Below, piece by piece: positions 1 through 9,032 of a stretch of DNA of 37,888 bases. Position numbers and translations under genes: made by a program. The stretch is taken from positions 29,848-67,735 of the forward strand of contig PLOH01000035.1 in NCBI GenBank assembly GCA_003142955.1. Reading direction: 5' to 3'. The notes below the pieces were generated by a model that worked only from the letters and a program-made list of their open reading frames with translations, was not told where the DNA came from and did no database searches. The stretch comes from Opitutia bacterium (GTDB lineage: Bacteria > Verrucomicrobiota > Verrucomicrobiia > Opitutales > Opitutaceae). Each line of letters begins with the position of its first letter. Position 1 is the stretch's first letter.

Positions 1-603
1 ATGCACTGCCAGCGTGGGGCGCGCGTTGACCGGCGCGGCGCGGCGGGTGGTCTCCGCAGGCCTTGCTGCCGGGGTCTCAGGTTCTGCGGCTGGAGTCTCC
101 TGTTCCGCCGGCGGCGTCTCGGGCCTTGTTGTTACGGGCTCCGGCCTTGGCTCCGCTGGTGCTCTGGCCGGCTCCGCTTCCGGGGCGGCCACTGTCGGCG
201 CGTTGACCGGCTCGGATACCGCTGCGTGGCCGCTGATTTTTGCGATCGCGGAGCGCGCCAGTTCGCGGATTTCTGCCGATGCGTCTTTGGCGGCGGTCCG
301 GCGCAGAGCCGGCAGCGCGTTTCGCGCCGCCGGGCCGATTCGATCCAGGGTCGTGACAGAGTAGTCGCGCAACATTTCCTCCTGGCTGTTGAGCAATACA
401 ACCAAGGCGGGGACCGCCGGCGCAGCGGCCGGCCCCAAGTCCATCAATTGGAGACAGGCCTCGCCCTTGGCCTCGGCCGTCTTGTCCGGATCGCGGAGCG
501 TGCGGACCAGGGTATCAACCTCGGCCGCCCAGGCGGAAACTAGGGTGGCAAAACCTGCGACGATCAACCACCGCAGGGAACGCACAACGAGCGAAGTTCT
601 CAT
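1..603 (-). CDS. Secreted HEAT-repeat protein, 3' end outside the window
   Basis: An open frame runs on the minus strand from an ATG at 603 off the left edge (201 codons, no stop). The N-terminus is a typical Sec signal peptide: a basic start (MRTSLVVRSLRW), a hydrophobic core and an Ala-Trp-Ala-Ala cleavage zone near residue 26. Residues of about 28-120 form two to three helical HEAT/PBS-lyase-type repeats, seen in phrases such as GPAAAPAVPALVVLL and GPAARNALPALRR. From about residue 130 the chain becomes a Pro/Glu/Ala-rich linker with repeated PETP-type units. HEAT repeats are protein-binding scaffolds, so an exported scaffold role is likely, but no partner can be named. The function of the missing C-terminal part is unknown. 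Plus-strand frames over this region lack family features and are shadows. Confidence 0.72.
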   Translation of the reverse strand, partial: MRTSLVVRSLRWLIVAGFATLVSAWAAEVDTLVRTLRDPDKTAEAKGEACLQLMDLGPAAAPAVPALVVLLNSQEEMLRDYSVTTLDRIGPAARNALPALRRTAAKDASAEIRELARSAIAKISGHAAVSEPVNAPTVAAPEAEPARAPAEPRPEPVTTRPETPPAEQETPAAEPETPAARPAETTRRAAPVNARPTLAVH

Positions 604-801
604 TTCAGGGGAACGCAGACACGGTCGAGCAGGCGGGTCGCGGCAGGGGATTGCCGGGAATCTGCTCCGATCTATCACTAACAAGAACCGCGCGGATGAC
701 AACGCCGGAAACAAGGCATTGCGCGCTTCTCACGCCTCTCAACGCTGGTGGTCGCAAGCCGCGTCGTCTGCTTTCCGCTCTCTGCCTTCCGGTATCCGCA
801 C

Positions 802-1323
802 CTAGTCTTCGTCCGGCGCGGTATGAGCCCAGGCGGGAGGGGAATCGTGACGGAATTCTGCGTGGCGAATCTTGCCGCCGACAAACGCCAGGAAACTGCC
901 AAGGCTCACCGCGGTCAGCGTCGCCACCACGGTGAGAATCAGGGCCGGGCGATGCCAGCGGGGAAATCTCCAGAGCCCGGCGAGCGTGACGGCGGCGAGC
1001 GCTGCCGCGACATAATGCGCCCAGACGATGCGGTCGGCCAGATAGGCGTGCCAGTTGAGCCACTGCTGGGCGGACGCGTCGGACATGGAGTAAACCCGGT
1101 CGTATCCGGCCGAGCCATAATAAGCCACCGGCCAGGCGGCGGCCGCGGTGACCACGATCAGGGCAAGCGCGATCCCCTGCGCCCCGCGGCTCCGAAAGAC
1201 AAGGGCCAAGACCAGTGTCAGCAGCGCCATCGCCAGTCCATAGATTGGCAGCGGGTTGAGCAGCACATGGACGTATTCGGGCTGATGCAGACCGCGGAGG
1301 AATTCGGACCACAATGAAAACAT
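802..1323 (-). CDS. Small four-helix integral membrane protein, DUF2231-like
   Basis: The predicted protein has 173 residues and four hydrophobic segments, at about 20-42 (NPLPIYGLAMALL), 49-69, 105-124 and 130-155. A conserved-looking end, FVGGKIRHAEF, follows the last helix. A short helical bundle with a His-containing loop (NWHAYLADRIVWAH) and a terminal GG-x-x-x-H motif resembles DUF2231-type membrane proteins. That similarity is by eye only. The frame stays open upstream to 1503, but the extra 60 residues are Arg-rich and low quality, so the internal ATG at 1323 was chosen. It is transcribed away from the rhamnosidase. A role in electron transfer or metal/heme handling is possible for this family type but is not shown here. 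Confidence 0.6.
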   Translation of the reverse strand: MFSLWSEFLRGLHQPEYVHVLLNPLPIYGLAMALLTLVLALVFRSRGAQGIALALIVVTAAAAWPVAYYGSAGYDRVYSMSDASAQQWLNWHAYLADRIVWAHYVAAALAAVTLAGLWRFPRWHRPALILTVVATLTAVSLGSFLAFVGGKIRHAEFRHDSPPAWAHTAPDED

Positions 1324-1539
1324 CGGAGAGCAAGATAAACCGGTTTCCGGCTCGGCGCCAGCAGAGCGGATGCTTGGAAAGGCGTTGCCGATGTTATCTA
1401 TTAAATGACAAAGGTCGCGAAGCGGTTCCCTGTTTCGGCTATTGAAGTGCGGTGGCTCGCGTGGCGTAATCCGGCGCATGAGCCGGCGAAGCCCGCCTGA
1501 CAAAGTTCAACTCGGTTGCGGTCAACCCCCGTGATCGGT

Positions 1540-4332
1540 ATGAATCCGTTCACTGCTTTTTTGGCGGTCGTTTTTCTAGCGGTCGCGGATGCGGCCGATC
1601 AAGCCCCGGCCCGGCTGAACGTCGTGGATCTCCGGTGCGAGCACGATATCGATCCTCTCGGAGTGGACGTGCCGCAGCCGCGATTATGCTGGACGCTGGC
1701 GTCCCCGGACCGCGGGCAGACGCAGACCGCTTACCAGGTGTTGGTGGCGTCCCAGCCGGCATTGCTGAAACAGAATCAGGGTGATCTGTGGGACAGCGGT
1801 CAGGTGGCCTCAGATGAAACGGAGGGGATTCCCTATGGCGGGCGGGCGCTGGTGTCGGCACAGCTGGTTTTTTGGAAAGTGCGGGTGTGGAATCAGAACG
1901 GGCAGGCCGCGGCGTGGAGTCCAGCCGGGATGTGGACCATGGGCGTGCTCCGGTCGGCGGACTGGCATGCGCACTGGATTTCCGATCCGGAATTGATCCG
2001 CTGGGAACATGCGCCCTGGTCTGCCGGCGCGCCGACGGACGGCCTGGGCGTGCCCGCAGCGAATCCGCGCGCCAACGGCACGCTTCGGTTGCGGCGGGAG
2101 TTTATCGTGCGTCCGGGGCTGCGGCGGGCTCTGGTCGAGATCTGCGGGTTGGGCCAGTATGAGCTCACGCTCAACGGAGCGCGGGTCACGCAGGGCTTGC
2201 TCGCGCCCGGTTGGACCGACTGCGACAAGACCTGCCTTTACGACACGCTCGATGTCACTCCGTGGGCGCGTTCCGGAGCCAATGCGATCGGGCTGGGCCT
2301 GGCGGGCGGAATGTACAACGTGCAGGAAGGACGGTACGTTAAGTTCGTCACCAAGTTCCGAGCACTCACCGCGGTTGGGCAGCTCCGGCTCGAATACGCG
2401 GATGGAACGGTGGAGTTCGTGGGCACCGATGAGCAATGGCGCATGACGCCAGGGCCGGTCACGTTTGCCAATGTCTATGGCGGCGAGGACTACGATGCGC
2501 GCCGCGATCCTCGGGGCTGGGACTCGCCGGGCTTCGACGACCGGGAGTGGAGCCAAGCGGTGTTGGTGGACGGACCGAAGGGACAATTGTGCGGGCACTC
2601 CCATGCCGCTCCGCCTCTGGCCACGTTCGAGACGCTGACGCCCGTGGGCACGCACCCGTTGCGTCCGGGCGTCACGGTCTACGATCTTGGACAGAACGCA
2701 TCGCTGATGTTATGGCTCAAGGTGCGTGGACCGGTGGGCGCGGTGGTCAGGATCGTTCCGGCCGAGCTCCTGGCCGCTGATGGGTCCGTCGACCGCAGTT
2801 CGGTCGGAGGCGAGGCGTGGTGGCAGTACACGCTGGCCGGCACTGGTGCCGCGGAGGAATGGCGTCCGCGGAATTTCTACCACGGCGCCCGCTACCTGCA
2901 GGTGGAAAGTCTGGCGCCCAAAGGCGGCGCCGGGCTTCCGGTCATCGAATCAATCGGGGGGTTGGTGGTTCACTCGATATCCGCGCCGGTCGGCCAATTC
3001 TACTGTTCCAACGAGCTGTTCAATCGCATTCACACGCTGGTGCGCTGGGCCCAGCGCAGCAACCTGGCCAGCGTGCTGACGGATTGTCCGCACCGGGAGC
3101 GGCTCGGTTGGCTCGAGCAAACCCATCTCAACGGCCCGGCGCTCCGGTACGAGTTCGATCTGACCCGGTTGCTGGCCAAGACGGTGGGCGACATGGCCGA
3201 CAGCCAGCAGGCGGACGGCCTGGTGCCCGACATCGCGCCGGAATTCGTGAAGTTCGCCGGCGGCTTCCGCGATTCGCCCGAGTGGGGCAGTGCGTGCGTG
3301 CTCGTGCCCTGGCAGCAGTACGAATGGACGGGCGATCCGGACTTGTTGCGACAGTCGTACGACCTGATGAAACGCTATGTGAATTACCTCGGCAGCCGTG
3401 CGACCGATCACGTGGTGGCGTATGGCCTGGGCGACTGGTATGACCTCGGGCCGAAACCGCCTGGCCAGGCGCAGCTCACGCCGGTGGCGCTGACCGCCAC
3501 GGCGTTCTATTATCGCGATGCGTGGACCCTCTCCCGCGTGGCCGCGTTGCTGGGCCAACCCGCCGAGGCCGCGCGTTACGAAGAGCTGGCCGGGCAGATC
3601 CGCGCCGCCTTCAATCGCGCCTTCTTCGATCCCGCGACCGGGTGTTACGCCACCGGCTCGCAATGCGCCAACGCGATTCCGCTGGTGATGGACCTGGTCG
3701 AGCCGGCGCGGCGCGCCGGCGTGCTCGCGGCGATTGTGGCCGACGTGCGCGGGCGTGGCAACGCGCTCACCGCCGGCGACGTGGGCTATCGCTATTTGTT
3801 GCGCGCTCTCGCCGAGGCGGGGCGCTCGGATGTGATCTACGATCTGAACAATCAGTCGGAGAAACCTGGATACGGTTATCAGCTGGCCCATGGCGCCACG
3901 AGTCTGACGGAGGCCTGGAACGCCGATCGTCGTTCTTCGCAGAATCATTTCATGCTCGGGCAGATCAACGAGTGGTTCTACCACGATCTCGCCGGGATCC
4001 AGGGCGATCCGGAGGGACCGGGCTTTAAGAAGATCATCATCAAACCGGCAGTCGTGGGCGGGCTCACGTGGGCCAGGGCGGACTACCGCTCGGTTCGCGG
4101 TCGCATTACCAGCAAATGGAGGCGAGAGGGAAGCCGGCTGTCCCTGGGCGTTTCCATTCCGGCCAATACCACGGCCACCGTCTATGTGCCGGCGAGGGAC
4201 GCCAGTGTGGTCACCGAAGGCGACCGGCCTGCCGGGCAAAGTCCGGACGTCCATTTCCTTCGCCTGGCGGAGGGCTGCGCGGTCTATGCGGTCGGCTCGG
4301 GTGATTACTCCTTCGCTTCCACGCTGCCCTGA
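1540..4332 (+). CDS. Secreted alpha-L-rhamnosidase, GH78 family
   Basis: This 930-residue enzyme should hydrolyse terminal alpha-L-rhamnose from plant or microbial glycans or glycosides. A signal peptide (MNPFTAFLAVVFLAVADA) supports export and decides the ATG at 1540 over GTG 1531 or TTG 1516. The order follows GH78: an N-terminal beta domain starting at RPRLCW-type sequence (PQPRLCWTL), a carbohydrate-binding-like beta domain at about 170-340, the rhamnosidase beta domain, an (alpha/alpha)6 catalytic barrel at about 490-830 and a C-terminal beta domain. The catalytic-barrel hallmark DCPHRERLGW starts at D515. E581 in DSPEWGSA and E791 in GATSLTEAW fit the general acid and base positions of the family. 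After GW the sequence is LEQTHL, not the commoner TGD, so it belongs to a divergent subgroup. Its 3' end overlaps the convergent methyltransferase by 28 bases. Confidence 0.93.
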   Translation: MNPFTAFLAVVFLAVADAADQAPARLNVVDLRCEHDIDPLGVDVPQPRLCWTLASPDRGQTQTAYQVLVASQPALLKQNQGDLWDSGQVASDETEGIPYGGRALVSAQLVFWKVRVWNQNGQAAAWSPAGMWTMGVLRSADWHAHWISDPELIRWEHAPWSAGAPTDGLGVPAANPRANGTLRLRREFIVRPGLRRALVEICGLGQYELTLNGARVTQGLLAPGWTDCDKTCLYDTLDVTPWARSGANAIGLGLAGGMYNVQEGRYVKFVTKFRALTAVGQLRLEYADGTVEFVGTDEQWRMTPGPVTFANVYGGEDYDARRDPRGWDSPGFDDREWSQAVLVDGPKGQLCGHSHAAPPLATFETLTPVGTHPLRPGVTVYDLGQNASLMLWLKVRGPVGAVVRIVPAELLAADGSVDRSSVGGEAWWQYTLAGTGAAEEWRPRNFYHGARYLQVESLAPKGGAGLPVIESIGGLVVHSISAPVGQFYCSNELFNRIHTLVRWAQRSNLASVLTDCPHRERLGWLEQTHLNGPALRYEFDLTRLLAKTVGDMADSQQADGLVPDIAPEFVKFAGGFRDSPEWGSACVLVPWQQYEWTGDPDLLRQSYDLMKRYVNYLGSRATDHVVAYGLGDWYDLGPKPPGQAQLTPVALTATAFYYRDAWTLSRVAALLGQPAEAARYEELAGQIRAAFNRAFFDPATGCYATGSQCANAIPLVMDLVEPARRAGVLAAIVADVRGRGNALTAGDVGYRYLLRALAEAGRSDVIYDLNNQSEKPGYGYQLAHGATSLTEAWNADRRSSQNHFMLGQINEWFYHDLAGIQGDPEGPGFKKIIIKPAVVGGLTWARADYRSVRGRITSKWRREGSRLSLGVSIPANTTATVYVPARDASVVTEGDRPAGQSPDVHFLRLAEGCAVYAVGSGDYSFASTLP

Positions 4333-5381
4333 TCCCGGCCTGGAGGTCTCATTCCGTGGCGATTGCTCAGGACTTGCGCCTTCCGGGCGACGACGATCGA
4401 ACTCATGCCCTCGTCCTGGTGGAGGACGGCGGCCTGACCAAAACCGGCCGACTCGAGATCCTCGCGCAATTCCCCGAAGGTGAAGGTGCCGCCGCTTTTG
4501 GTGCCGACCAGCATGTTCACCGCAAAGAGGGCGCCGGAGAGAGGGCCGGTGCGCGCATCATCCATGAGAATGTCCCGGATGGCGATCCGCCCTCCGGGCG
4601 CGAGGGAGGCGAACACCTTGGAGAAGAGTCCTCGATTTTCCAGGCGCGAGTTCTGGTGAACGATGGCGCTGACCCAGGCGAGATCGGCACCCGCGGGCAG
4701 TGGATCAGCGGTGTAATCGCCCGGGATCAGTTGGACGCGATCGCGCAGCCCGGCGGCTCGCAGGCGGCGGTCGGCCATCGGAATGACGGGCGGCAGATCG
4801 AACAGGACCGCCGTCGCGGACGGGCACGCGCGAAGGAAAGCGATGGTCCAGGTGCCCGAAGCCCCGCCGATGTCGAGCAGTTGGCGGAACTCGACCGGGC
4901 GAACGCGTTGCACGACGGCCTCGGCGACGGGCGCGGACGTGTTGTCCATGGCCGCGATGAACGACTCCCGATCGCCGGCCGCGCCGCGGACGCTGGGAAT
5001 CCGCTTCGCCGGGCGCCCCGTCTTGACGACGCGGGCCAGTTGCCCCCACCGGCGCATACAGTTGGCCTGGTGCTGCGCCATCGCGAGACCCGGGTGCACT
5101 CCGCGGGCAATGAACACGTCCGCGACGCCGGAGCCCAGTGAATAGCAGCCGCTGTCCTTAATCAGGAGCCGCAGAGCCGCCAACGCATCCAGGAGGATGG
5201 TCAGGCCGCGCCGGTCGCACGTCATCCGTTTCGCCAGTGCCCGGGCGGTCGAGGGATTCCCGGTCAGGCGGGAAAAGAGATCCAGTTCGGCGGCCGCCGC
5301 CAGCACGGCCGCTCCCTGATAGCTGCGGATCAACGCGCTGAGCTCATCGGGGGTCCAGGACTTGGTTGGGTCACGCTTCAT
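4305..5381 (-). CDS. SAM-dependent O-methyltransferase, acetylserotonin-OMT-like
   Basis: The protein has 358 residues and two parts. A winged-helix dimerisation domain lies at about 15-90 (AELDLFSRL, ARALAKRMTCDRRGLTILLDAL). A Rossmann methyltransferase domain follows, with SAM motif I LDIGGASGT at about 169-177, the acidic residue at the end of strand 2 (VLFDLPPV) and GDYTADPLP. This is the layout of plant and bacterial small-molecule O-methyltransferases (PF00891 type). The usual catalytic His may be H242 in AIVHQNSRLEN, where the family often shows H-x-W/H-D; Asn and Ser here make the site atypical. The substrate cannot be inferred. The gene is convergent with the rhamnosidase and overlaps its last 28 bases, with no clear operon partner. 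Confidence 0.85.
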   Translation of the reverse strand: MKRDPTKSWTPDELSALIRSYQGAAVLAAAAELDLFSRLTGNPSTARALAKRMTCDRRGLTILLDALAALRLLIKDSGCYSLGSGVADVFIARGVHPGLAMAQHQANCMRRWGQLARVVKTGRPAKRIPSVRGAAGDRESFIAAMDNTSAPVAEAVVQRVRPVEFRQLLDIGGASGTWTIAFLRACPSATAVLFDLPPVIPMADRRLRAAGLRDRVQLIPGDYTADPLPAGADLAWVSAIVHQNSRLENRGLFSKVFASLAPGGRIAIRDILMDDARTGPLSGALFAVNMLVGTKSGGTFTFGELREDLESAGFGQAAVLHQDEGMSSIVVARKAQVLSNRHGMRPPGRDQGSVEAKE

Positions 5382-5451
5382 AAACCGACGTTAACACGGA
5401 TACGGCGATTCGTCGATGCCGTCGGGAGCGGCTGATGCCGCGGCCAAAGCG

Positions 5452-5509
5452 GGAGGGCGAGCCTCCCGGCGAGCCGGGCGATTACGGCTCAGCAGGAGCT
5501 TCGCCCTCC
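5452..5509. repeat. REP-like palindrome
   Basis: Two 23-24-base arms starting GGAGGGCGA (5452-5474 and the complement of 5486-5509) pair with a few mismatches around a short centre. It lies in the 279-base gap between the methyltransferase and the YdeI-like gene. I see nothing else in that gap. The layout matches the bacterial interspersed palindromes seen elsewhere in this window. Confidence 0.7.
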
Positions 5510-5660
5510 AGCGGAAGCGTCGTGTCCCCAGGATACAACCTGCAGCGCACGGCATTTTAGGAAGGGCAACTGAGCTGGATCAGGCATTGCCATTGACGAC
5601 CAAGGCCGCCATATGCTGGCCGGGCAACCCCAGGCCGTGGGTGGCTTTCAAACTTTCTGC

Positions 5661-6074
5661 ATGAAGCAGGTCCAAGTCACGACTCGAAGCCAGTGGCGGC
5701 GGTGGCTGGCGGAAAACTACGATCGGGAGAAAAACGGAATCTGGCTGGTCTTCTCCAGGAAGGAGACGGGCAGACCGTCGCTTGAGTACGGAGAATCCGT
5801 GGAGGAGGCCCTCTGCTTCGGTTGGATCGACAGCATTATCAAGAGAATTGATGACGGCAGGTACTGCCGGAAATTCACCCCCAGGAAGGACGGCAGCAGG
5901 TGGTCGGTCACCAACAAGAGGCGAGTGGAAAGAATCACCAAAGAAGGCAGGATGACTGAATTCGGCCTGGCGAAGATCGAAGCGGCTCAAGGAATCCTTG
6001 GCCTTGCTTGCGAGAGGCGAGAAACTCGGGCTCAAATAGGCCGCACAAGACGGAGCGAGGAAGCTCACCGCTGA
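5661..6074 (+). pseudogene. YdeI-like gene with a frameshifted C-terminus
   Basis: Residues 1-109 clearly follow the bacteriocin-protection/YdeI-type family: TTRSQWRRWLAENY, VEEALCFGWIDS, KFTPRKDGSRWS and KRVE-like NKRRVERITKEGRMTE. The ATG at 5661 gives MKQVQV, which matches the family start; upstream codons do not. At KIEAAQ (near base 5987) the similarity ends, and the last 28 residues are Arg/Glu-rich nonsense ending at 6074. Reading in another frame from about 5990 gives KESLALLARGEKLGLK and a stop, which looks more like the family's continuation. Full-length relatives are usually about 190 residues, so this copy is frameshifted and truncated. Base composition is less GC-rich than its neighbours, suggesting acquisition. 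Function, if any remains, is unknown. Confidence 0.66.
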
Positions 6075-6158
6075 CAACCTTGCGGTGGACAGCTCTGAGG
6101 CGAAACGATGCAGTTGAGCCATGAATGGGCGTGAGAATATTTGCGCCCATTAGTGAAT

Positions 6159-6227
6159 GTAGGGTCGGCCCTTGTGGCCGGACCGTTTGAGCTCGGCAGG
6201 CGGCGCGTCGACAAGCGACGGCCCTGC
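6159..6227. repeat. REP-like palindrome of the GTAGGG...CTTG type
   Basis: The left arm reads GTAGGGTCGGCCCTTGTGG. The right arm, ending GCGACGGCCCTGC, is its imperfect complement, and both carry the CTTG/CAAG core. Similar arms occur at 13492-13549 and 26184-26210, so this is one dispersed family. It fills most of the 242-base gap before the minus-strand secreted protein. Confidence 0.65.
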
Positions 6228-6316
6228 TCTCGATTGCATGCATCCGACTGTGCGCGTTGGGAACAACGCGCGCCACCTTTTTGGCTGAGCCAGCTTAGTG
6301 CCAAGCCGCCATTCGG

Positions 6317-6706
6317 CTACGGCACGATCTCGATGTTCTCGAGCAGATTGATGCCGTCGCGGCTTACGAGCTTGCCTTTAACTGTGATGATCTTGGCGGC
6401 GAATTCGGCCAGCTTCTCGTTGGCCGGCTTGTGCTCGCCGATCAGCAGGTAGACCTTCCCGTCGGCGCTCTTGAGGCCTACGGGCAGGCCGCTGGAGATG
6501 CACATCTGGGCGCAACTCGCGTGCTTCTCCCCATGGGCGCCGTGATCGAGGTAACAGGCCATGTCGAGGACCTCACCAGTGACGGTCACCTGGTTGTCGG
6601 TCTTCGCCACATCTCCTTCCGCGGCAGCGAGTGGCCGGGCCACCGTTAGCGCCGCGACGACGGCGAGGAGAGAAAGGAACTTGGGAACGAATGCGGAGTT
6701 TTTCAT
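6317..6706 (-). CDS. Small secreted protein with Cys/His cluster
   Basis: The product has 129 residues with a signal peptide (KFLSLLAVVAALTVARPLAAAE, cleavage near 29). The mature part starts with strand-like sequence TVTGEVLDMACYLDHG and contains C51, H55, H58, H62, C65 and C69 in a tight cluster. Further strands follow (KVYLLIGEHK, IITVKGKLV, GINLLENIEIV). This looks like an OB-fold-type exported protein with a possible metal or heme site. The cluster composition is seen directly; metal binding is inference. It is a single gene divergent from the E1 fusion. I do not recognise a named family with certainty. Confidence 0.72.
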   Translation of the reverse strand: MKNSAFVPKFLSLLAVVAALTVARPLAAAEGDVAKTDNQVTVTGEVLDMACYLDHGAHGEKHASCAQMCISSGLPVGLKSADGKVYLLIGEHKPANEKLAEFAAKIITVKGKLVSRDGINLLENIEIVP

Positions 6707-6851
6707 GGGCGGGACGGGATTGACGGTTGGGCGTCGCGAAATGACCTGCCACAGTTAACTCACCTTTGAGAAAATCGCAACCGGGCGGCCGGTGCCTCGC
6801 TGAAAGGCGGGCTTGCACGGCGCCCGGTGGATTGCCACCGTCGGGCCAAGC

Positions 6852-8960
6852 ATGGTTTATCCAGAACCTCCCGCGATTCTGACGGGGCGCGATTTGCGCC
6901 CTGCGGATCTCGACCACGACTTTCCCGGCGCTCTCCTCCGGACCTACGCGTGGATGGCGGTCTCCCGTACGGCTGATAACCGGATTCTGGATCTGTTCCG
7001 GCAAGGCCTGATCCGCGGCACGGTCACGGGTGGCCAGGGCAACGAAGGGCTGATTGTCCCGCTGGCCCTCCTGGCCGACAAAGCGGTAGATGCGATTTCA
7101 TTCACCCATCGCGGTCTGGGCGGTCATCTCATCTGGAGCGGTCATCTCGTCGACCATCTGAACCAGTATTTTGCCAATGCCGCCAGCCCGACCAAGGCTC
7201 GCGAGGGCAACGTTCATCACGGTGACCCACGGAACCGTTCGCTGCCGATGATCAGCCACCTGGGGGCCATGGTTTCCACCGTGGTGGGCGTCACTGATTC
7301 GCAGCGGCGCCTCGGGCGGCCCGCCGTGGGCTTTGCGTTCATGGGCGATGGGTCGAGCAGCACGGGCGATATCCACGAATCGCTCAATCTCGCGTCGTTG
7401 CTGGAGGTGCCGGTGCTGTTCGTCGTCGAAAACAACGGCTACGCGTATTCAACTCCGGTGAGCGAACAATACGCGACCGGGACCGAACTGTGGCGCCGCG
7501 CCGCGGCCTACGGCATCCCGGGCTCAGTCCTCGATTGCACAGCGGATGTAGCGGCCACGCTCCGGACCCTCTCCGTGGCGATTGATCAGGTTCGGCGGAC
7601 CGGCCGGCCGATGCTGATCGAGGCGAAGACCCTGCGGTTGCGCGGGCATGCGGCCTACGACACGTGCGACTACCTGCCCCCGGGGGAAGCGGAAGCGTTT
7701 TTTGCCGCAGATCCGCTGCCAAAATTCCGCGCGCGCCTCGTCGCCGACGGCGCCGGAACGGAACTCGACGCCGTCGATGCGGAAATCGCGGGATTCGTGG
7801 AGAACTGCCTCAAGGTCGCTCTCGCCCAGCCGCGGCCTGATCCCGCAGGCATGGCTGCCGGCCTGTTTGCTCCGCCCTCGCCGCCGATGCCGTGGGTGCC
7901 CTCACTCTATTCAAAACCGGAAACCGGAGACCGGGAACCGGAGACAGAATCCCGACATCCGATATCCGAAATCCGATATCCGGTTTCAGAGACTCTGACC
8001 CTGGCGCAGGCGCTGAACCGGGCGCATCACAAGATCCTCGCGGAGCGACCGGAATCCTTGGTTCTCGGCCAGGACATTGCCACCTATGGAGGCGCATTCA
8101 AGGTGACCGAGAATCTGTTCAAGGAATTCGGCCGGCCGCGGGTGATGAACATCCCTCTGGCCGAGAGCGGTTGCACCGGTTACGCGATCGGGCTGGCCGT
8201 CAACGGGCACCGCCCCATTGAGGAGTTCCAGTTTGCCGACTTCTCCACCGAAGCGATCACGCAGATCACGCTGAACGCCGCGACCATGCATTTCCGCTCG
8301 GGCGCCCGCGTGCCGCTGGTGCTGCGGTTCCCTTGCGGCGGCGGGCTCACCTTCGGATCGTTTCATTCGCAGGAGCTCGAAGCACTTTTCCTCTCCATGC
8401 CGGGTCTCAAGGCTCTCTATCCGAGCAATTCGCAGGACGCCTTCAATGCGTTGCTCGCCGCCTTCGAGGACGACAACCCCGTCCTGCTGTTCGAACACAA
8501 GGGCCTCTACCGCCGCGGCAAGCAGCCCGTCACCTGGGATCCGCATTACCGCGAGGTCTGGAATCCCAACCGTCTCCGTTCCGGCGACTATGCGACCTTC
8601 GTGACCTACGGTGAGATGGTCCATCTGGCCGGCGAGGTCTGCGACTATTTTGCGTCCGAATACGAGCGGGCCTTCGATCTGTGGGACCTCCGCGCCCTGT
8701 CGCCGCTCCGGCTGGACGCCATCAAGGACTCCCTGGCGCGGACGCACCGGCTGATCGTGTTGCACGAGGGCCGGCGAACGCATGGCTTCGGCGCGGAACT
8801 GGTCGCGAGCCTGACCGAGGAGCAATTCTTCTCGCTCGAGGCGCCGCCGCTCCGGCTCGGCGCGCTGGACTTGCCCGTCCCCTTCGCCCCCGAATTGGAG
8901 GCAGCTTTCCGGCCCACGAAGGAGAAGACAATCGAGGCCATTGTCCGGTGGATGGGATGA
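6852..8960 (+). CDS. Fused E1 alpha-beta of a 2-oxoacid dehydrogenase complex
   Basis: This 702-residue thiamine-diphosphate enzyme decarboxylates a 2-oxoacid and passes the acyl group to the lipoyl E2 of a pyruvate/acetoin/branched-chain type complex. The alpha part (about 1-350) has the ThDP motif GDGSSSTG at 165-172 ending in N194-N195. The beta part (about 381-702) has GQDIATYGGAFKVTENL, PLAESGCTGYAIGLAVNG and the terminal HEGRRTHGFGAEL. Alpha and beta are usually separate genes; here they are one chain. The joining linker at about 354-380 (KPETGDREPETE, then HPISEIRYPVSE) comes from low-complexity repeat DNA. ATG 6852 was chosen because the extra 13 upstream residues are not conserved-looking. 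No E2 or E3 gene is in the window, so the oxoacid is not decided. Confidence 0.9.
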   Translation: MVYPEPPAILTGRDLRPADLDHDFPGALLRTYAWMAVSRTADNRILDLFRQGLIRGTVTGGQGNEGLIVPLALLADKAVDAISFTHRGLGGHLIWSGHLVDHLNQYFANAASPTKAREGNVHHGDPRNRSLPMISHLGAMVSTVVGVTDSQRRLGRPAVGFAFMGDGSSSTGDIHESLNLASLLEVPVLFVVENNGYAYSTPVSEQYATGTELWRRAAAYGIPGSVLDCTADVAATLRTLSVAIDQVRRTGRPMLIEAKTLRLRGHAAYDTCDYLPPGEAEAFFAADPLPKFRARLVADGAGTELDAVDAEIAGFVENCLKVALAQPRPDPAGMAAGLFAPPSPPMPWVPSLYSKPETGDREPETESRHPISEIRYPVSETLTLAQALNRAHHKILAERPESLVLGQDIATYGGAFKVTENLFKEFGRPRVMNIPLAESGCTGYAIGLAVNGHRPIEEFQFADFSTEAITQITLNAATMHFRSGARVPLVLRFPCGGGLTFGSFHSQELEALFLSMPGLKALYPSNSQDAFNALLAAFEDDNPVLLFEHKGLYRRGKQPVTWDPHYREVWNPNRLRSGDYATFVTYGEMVHLAGEVCDYFASEYERAFDLWDLRALSPLRLDAIKDSLARTHRLIVLHEGRRTHGFGAELVASLTEEQFFSLEAPPLRLGALDLPVPFAPELEAAFRPTKEKTIEAIVRWMG
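7913..7988. repeat. Low-complexity repeat inside the E1 coding region
   Basis: Tandem ACCGGA/ACCGGG units are followed by CATCCGATATCCGAAATCC-type units. The tract keeps the reading frame and encodes the alpha-beta linker of the E1 fusion. Confidence 0.75.
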
Positions 8961-9032
8961 ATTCCTCTCCGATTTTCGGCTTTTGATTTTTGTGCCTCGT
9001 GTTCGGATGCTCTTCATCACATCTCTTTCGTC

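Noticed and set aside
1..543. Plus-strand frame at the left edge
   Set aside because: Trp/Arg/Cys-rich shadow of the minus-strand HEAT-repeat gene, which has a signal peptide and repeat pattern.
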